Program-made: the position numbers and the translations under genes
Shown: piece after piece, positions 5,721 through 7,484 of the stretch
Layout: the number at the start of each line of letters is the position of its first letter
How positions within the stretch are numbered: position 1 is the stretch's first letter
Source: Candidatus Nomurabacteria bacterium
Lineage (GTDB): Bacteria > Patescibacteriota > Minisyncoccia > Phycocordibacterales > UBA1006
Length of the DNA: 7,484 nucleotides
Direction of reading: 5' to 3'
Assembly (NCBI GenBank): GCA_029882015.1
Contig: JAOULM010000031.1
Location: 1 to 7,484, forward strand
Notes under the pieces: generated by a model
Databases searched by the model: none
What the model saw: only the letters and a program-made list of their open reading frames with translations
What the model was told of the DNA's origin: nothing

Positions 5721-7080
5721 GTACTATATGAATAGTCAAGATTTTGAAAAATTTGATTTACCTGATGGTCCGGGGGTTTATTTCTTTGCAGAGAAAGTTC
5801 AAGTGTCAGCCTCCCCTCAGATGAGGGGAGGTGGCGACGAAGGGCGGAGGGGTATAGACACTATAGACCAAGATAATAATTCAGATACCCCTCAGTCTCG
5901 TTCCACTCGACAGCTCCCCTACATAGGGGAGCAGGGACACGTGCTATATATAGGCAAGGCAACCAGCCTGCACGACCGCGTGCGCAGCTACTTCAGTGGT
6001 GATATCGCCACAACCCGTGGTCCCAAGATTACCAAAATGATAGACCAGGCAAACACCATAACCTGGCAGGAAACAGATTCTGTCTTGGAAGCGTTACTAT
6101 TAGAATCCCAGCTGATCAAAAAACACCAACCAGAATACAATACTCGGGACAAAGACAACAAAAGCTACAACTATGTAGTCATAACTGACGAGGATTTCCC
6201 CCGTGTTTTTACCGTGCGTGAACGCGAATTATTACGCCAGGGAACATTAGATTTCAAAACTAAACACACCTTTGGTCCATTCACCAATGGTGACCAACTG
6301 CGCGAGGCTTTGCGGATTATTCGTAAAATTTTCCCATTTCGAGACAAAAAGGCAGGTCAAACAAACCAGGAACGTTTCTATCAATTACTGGGATTGTCAC
6401 CAGATGTTGCCAGCGCTACGGCAAAATTAGAATATGCAAAAACCATCAAACACATAAAATTATTTTTCGAGGGGAAAAAGAAAGCCATCGTCACCGATCT
6501 GGAACGACAAATGAAAAAACAGGCCAAAGATTTGAAATTCGAACAGGCAAACATAATAAAAAAACAAATCTTTGCCCTGCAACATATTCATGATGTTTCG
6601 CTAATTAAAACTGAATATATTTCAACCAAAAATTTCCGTATTGAATCGTACGATATTGCCCACATGTCAGGACAAAATACTGTTGGGGTAATGACCGTTG
6701 TGGAAAATGGACAACCAGAACCAAATGAATATCGAAAATTTAAAATCCGCGGAGAGGGCAGTGAGAAAGCAAATGATACATTGAACCTGGCAGAAATTAT
6801 CCAGCGTCGATTTGAGCATCCTGAATGGTCATACCCGCAGTTGATTGTTGTCGATGGTGGCAAGGCACAGAAAAATCGCGCTGAAAAAACATTACGTGAA
6901 ATGGGAATAGAAATACCGGTGGTCTCTGTGGTCAAAGACGACAAACATCGTGCACGCGAAATATTAGGATTAAAAAAATATCGCGAACAAAACGAGCGCG
7001 AGATTTTACTATCCAACGCCGAGGCACATCGTTTTGCAATCAATTATCACAAAAATCTACGACGTAAAAATTTAAAATAA
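5719..7080 (+). CDS. uvrC: UvrABC nuclease subunit UvrC with in-frame insertion, lacking HhH tail and Cys cluster
   Basis: The product has 453 residues, against roughly 600 usually. UvrC makes both incisions around a DNA lesion handed over by UvrB. The N-terminal GIY-YIG nuclease (3' incision) has GPGVYFF (17-23), LYIGKATSLHDRVRSYF (76-92), and LLLESQLIKKHQPEYN (126-141). By alignment to known UvrC its catalytic residues are Y21, Y77, R87, E129 and N141. About 46 extra residues (roughly 29-74) lie between GVY and YIG, encoded by a palindromic element. The UvrB-binding UVR motif is at about 260-287. The RNase H-like nuclease (5' incision) shows YDIAHMSGQNTVGVM (311-325), IVVDGGKAQ (376-384) and AEAHRFAINYHK (434-445). 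The protein ends there, so the C-terminal (HhH)2 DNA-binding domain is absent. It contains no cysteine at all, so the usual four-Cys cluster after the GIY-YIG domain is lost. ATG 5728 may be the true start. Confidence 0.93.
   Translation: MYYMNSQDFEKFDLPDGPGVYFFAEKVQVSASPQMRGGGDEGRRGIDTIDQDNNSDTPQSRSTRQLPYIGEQGHVLYIGKATSLHDRVRSYFSGDIATTRGPKITKMIDQANTITWQETDSVLEALLLESQLIKKHQPEYNTRDKDNKSYNYVVITDEDFPRVFTVRERELLRQGTLDFKTKHTFGPFTNGDQLREALRIIRKIFPFRDKKAGQTNQERFYQLLGLSPDVASATAKLEYAKTIKHIKLFFEGKKKAIVTDLERQMKKQAKDLKFEQANIIKKQIFALQHIHDVSLIKTEYISTKNFRIESYDIAHMSGQNTVGVMTVVENGQPEPNEYRKFKIRGEGSEKANDTLNLAEIIQRRFEHPEWSYPQLIVVDGGKAQKNRAEKTLREMGIEIPVVSVVKDDKHRAREILGLKKYREQNEREILLSNAEAHRFAINYHKNLRRKNLK
5803..5940. 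mobile_element. Palindromic MITE-like element inserted in frame within uvrC
   Basis: The 138 bases are bounded by GTGTC (5803-5807) and its complement GACAC (5936-5940). Just inside are two GC-rich hairpins: CCTCCCCTCA/TGAGGGGAGG (5810-5831, two-base loop) and GCTCCCCTA/TAGGGGAGC (5913-5932, two-base loop). Nearer the centre, AGGGGTAT (5848-5855) faces ATACCCCT (5885-5892), so the whole segment is a long imperfect palindrome. It encodes a Gly/Arg/Asp/Ser/Gln-rich stretch with no match to UvrC, placed in the loop between GVY and YIG. Its 46 codons equal the excess spacing between the two catalytic tyrosines. It has no coding capacity of its own and no stop in the uvrC frame. It resembles in principle the Rickettsia palindromic elements that insert into genes. 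The exact ends are inferred. Confidence 0.75.
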
Positions 7081-7115
7081 ATTATAAAAAATAAAGTTAG
7101 TGGAATATCTACATT

Positions 7116-7131
7116 TTGTCAATGCTATAAT
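7116..7131 (+). promoter_or_regulatory. ddl promoter: extended -10 abutting the start codon
   Basis: TGCTATAAT (7123-7131) is a perfect extended -10. It ends 6 bases before ATG 7138, so the transcript should begin at or next to the start codon. There is no well-spaced -35; TTGTCA (7116-7121) lies too close to serve as one. The core AATGCTATAAT is identical to the mreB promoter. Confidence 0.6.
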
Positions 7132-7137
7132 AAAACC

Positions 7138-7484
7138 ATGACCAAACCCAAAGTTGCAATTGTCCGTGGTGGACCCAGTGATGAATATCATGTTTCCTTG
7201 GCCAGTGGTGGTCATGTTCTAGAGCATATCGATAACGACACCTATGATGTGATAGATATTGTTATCAACCCGAGTGGGATATGGCACCGAGAGGGAATCG
7301 AGACGACTCCGGAACATGCATTGATAGATATAGATGTGATGTTGCCGATTGTCCATGGGAATTATGGCGAGGATGGCACGCTGGCACAAATCGCTGGCAA
7401 ATTGGGTGTAAAATATATTGGGTCTATGCCGTTGCATGCACGCAGGACCTTGGATAAATACACGACAAAACACACCGTACAGAA
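7138..7484 (+). CDS. ddl: D-alanine--D-alanine ligase (partial, cut by the right edge)
   Basis: 115 complete codons are visible from ATG 7138, covering the N-terminal domain of this ATP-grasp ligase, which makes the D-Ala-D-Ala dipeptide for peptidoglycan. The signatures are VAIVRGGPSDEYHVSLASGG (6-25), with the conserved glutamate at 16 of the GGxSxE motif, and LPIVHGNYGEDGTLAQIAGK (69-88), the family HGxxGEDG loop. These are followed by VKYIGSMPLHARRTLDKYTT (91-110), where the typical family sequence is PYVGSGVLASALAMDKxxxK. The ATP-grasp and omega-loop parts lie beyond the edge. The gene begins 57 bases after uvrC with its own promoter. Presence of Ddl alongside MreB indicates that this organism makes peptidoglycan. 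Confidence 0.95.
   Translation, partial: MTKPKVAIVRGGPSDEYHVSLASGGHVLEHIDNDTYDVIDIVINPSGIWHREGIETTPEHALIDIDVMLPIVHGNYGEDGTLAQIAGKLGVKYIGSMPLHARRTLDKYTTKHTVQ

Noticed and set aside
5803..5940. Frameshift or CRISPR-like repeat as explanation for the odd uvrC segment
   Set aside because: The frame is intact on both sides with catalytic motifs preserved, and the repeats are inverted and single, not spaced direct repeats.
6588..7473. Minus-strand frames opposite uvrC and ddl
   Set aside because: They lie antisense to conserved motifs of UvrC and Ddl and show no independent coding evidence.

Overview
The window looks like a piece of a small, streamlined bacterial chromosome. The best fit is a Candidate Phyla Radiation / Patescibacteria (Parcubacteria-like) genome. 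This is inferred from shortened or catalytically degenerate versions of core genes (PriA, clamp-loader delta', UvrC), very tight gene packing, near absence of Shine-Dalgarno sequences, and moderately AT-rich DNA with mixed codon use. No rRNA or marker tree is available to confirm the lineage.

Layout. Positions 1-1198 (minus) hold most of a PriA-like replication restart protein that runs off the left edge and has lost its helicase ATP-binding motifs. Positions 1271-1582 (plus) encode a 103-residue orphan with a strong ribosome binding site and its own terminator. Positions 1684-5054 (plus) form a tight four-gene run: mreB (rod-shape actin), a delta'-like clamp-loader subunit, frr (ribosome recycling factor) and rseP (site-2 protease), with gaps of only 3 to 7 bases. 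A perfect 26-base palindrome and a bidirectional terminator follow. Positions 5139-5687 (minus) encode a 182-residue orphan that converges on rseP. Positions 5719-7080 (plus) encode a UvrC nuclease subunit whose GIY-YIG domain is interrupted in frame by a 138-base palindromic element, and which lacks both the usual cysteine cluster and the C-terminal HhH domain. Positions 7138-7484 start a D-alanine--D-alanine ligase cut by the right edge.

Together the recognisable genes serve DNA replication and repair (PriA, delta', UvrC), translation (Frr), envelope growth (MreB, Ddl) and membrane proteolysis (RseP). The two orphans look like insertions between housekeeping units.

Two features stand out. 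First, the in-frame palindromic insertion in uvrC has a length and end structure suggesting a small mobile element that is tolerated as protein. Second, -10 boxes lie directly against several start codons, suggesting leaderless or near-leaderless mRNAs. I see no tRNA, rRNA, CRISPR array, insertion-sequence transposase or origin. No stretch over 300 bases lacks a gene.
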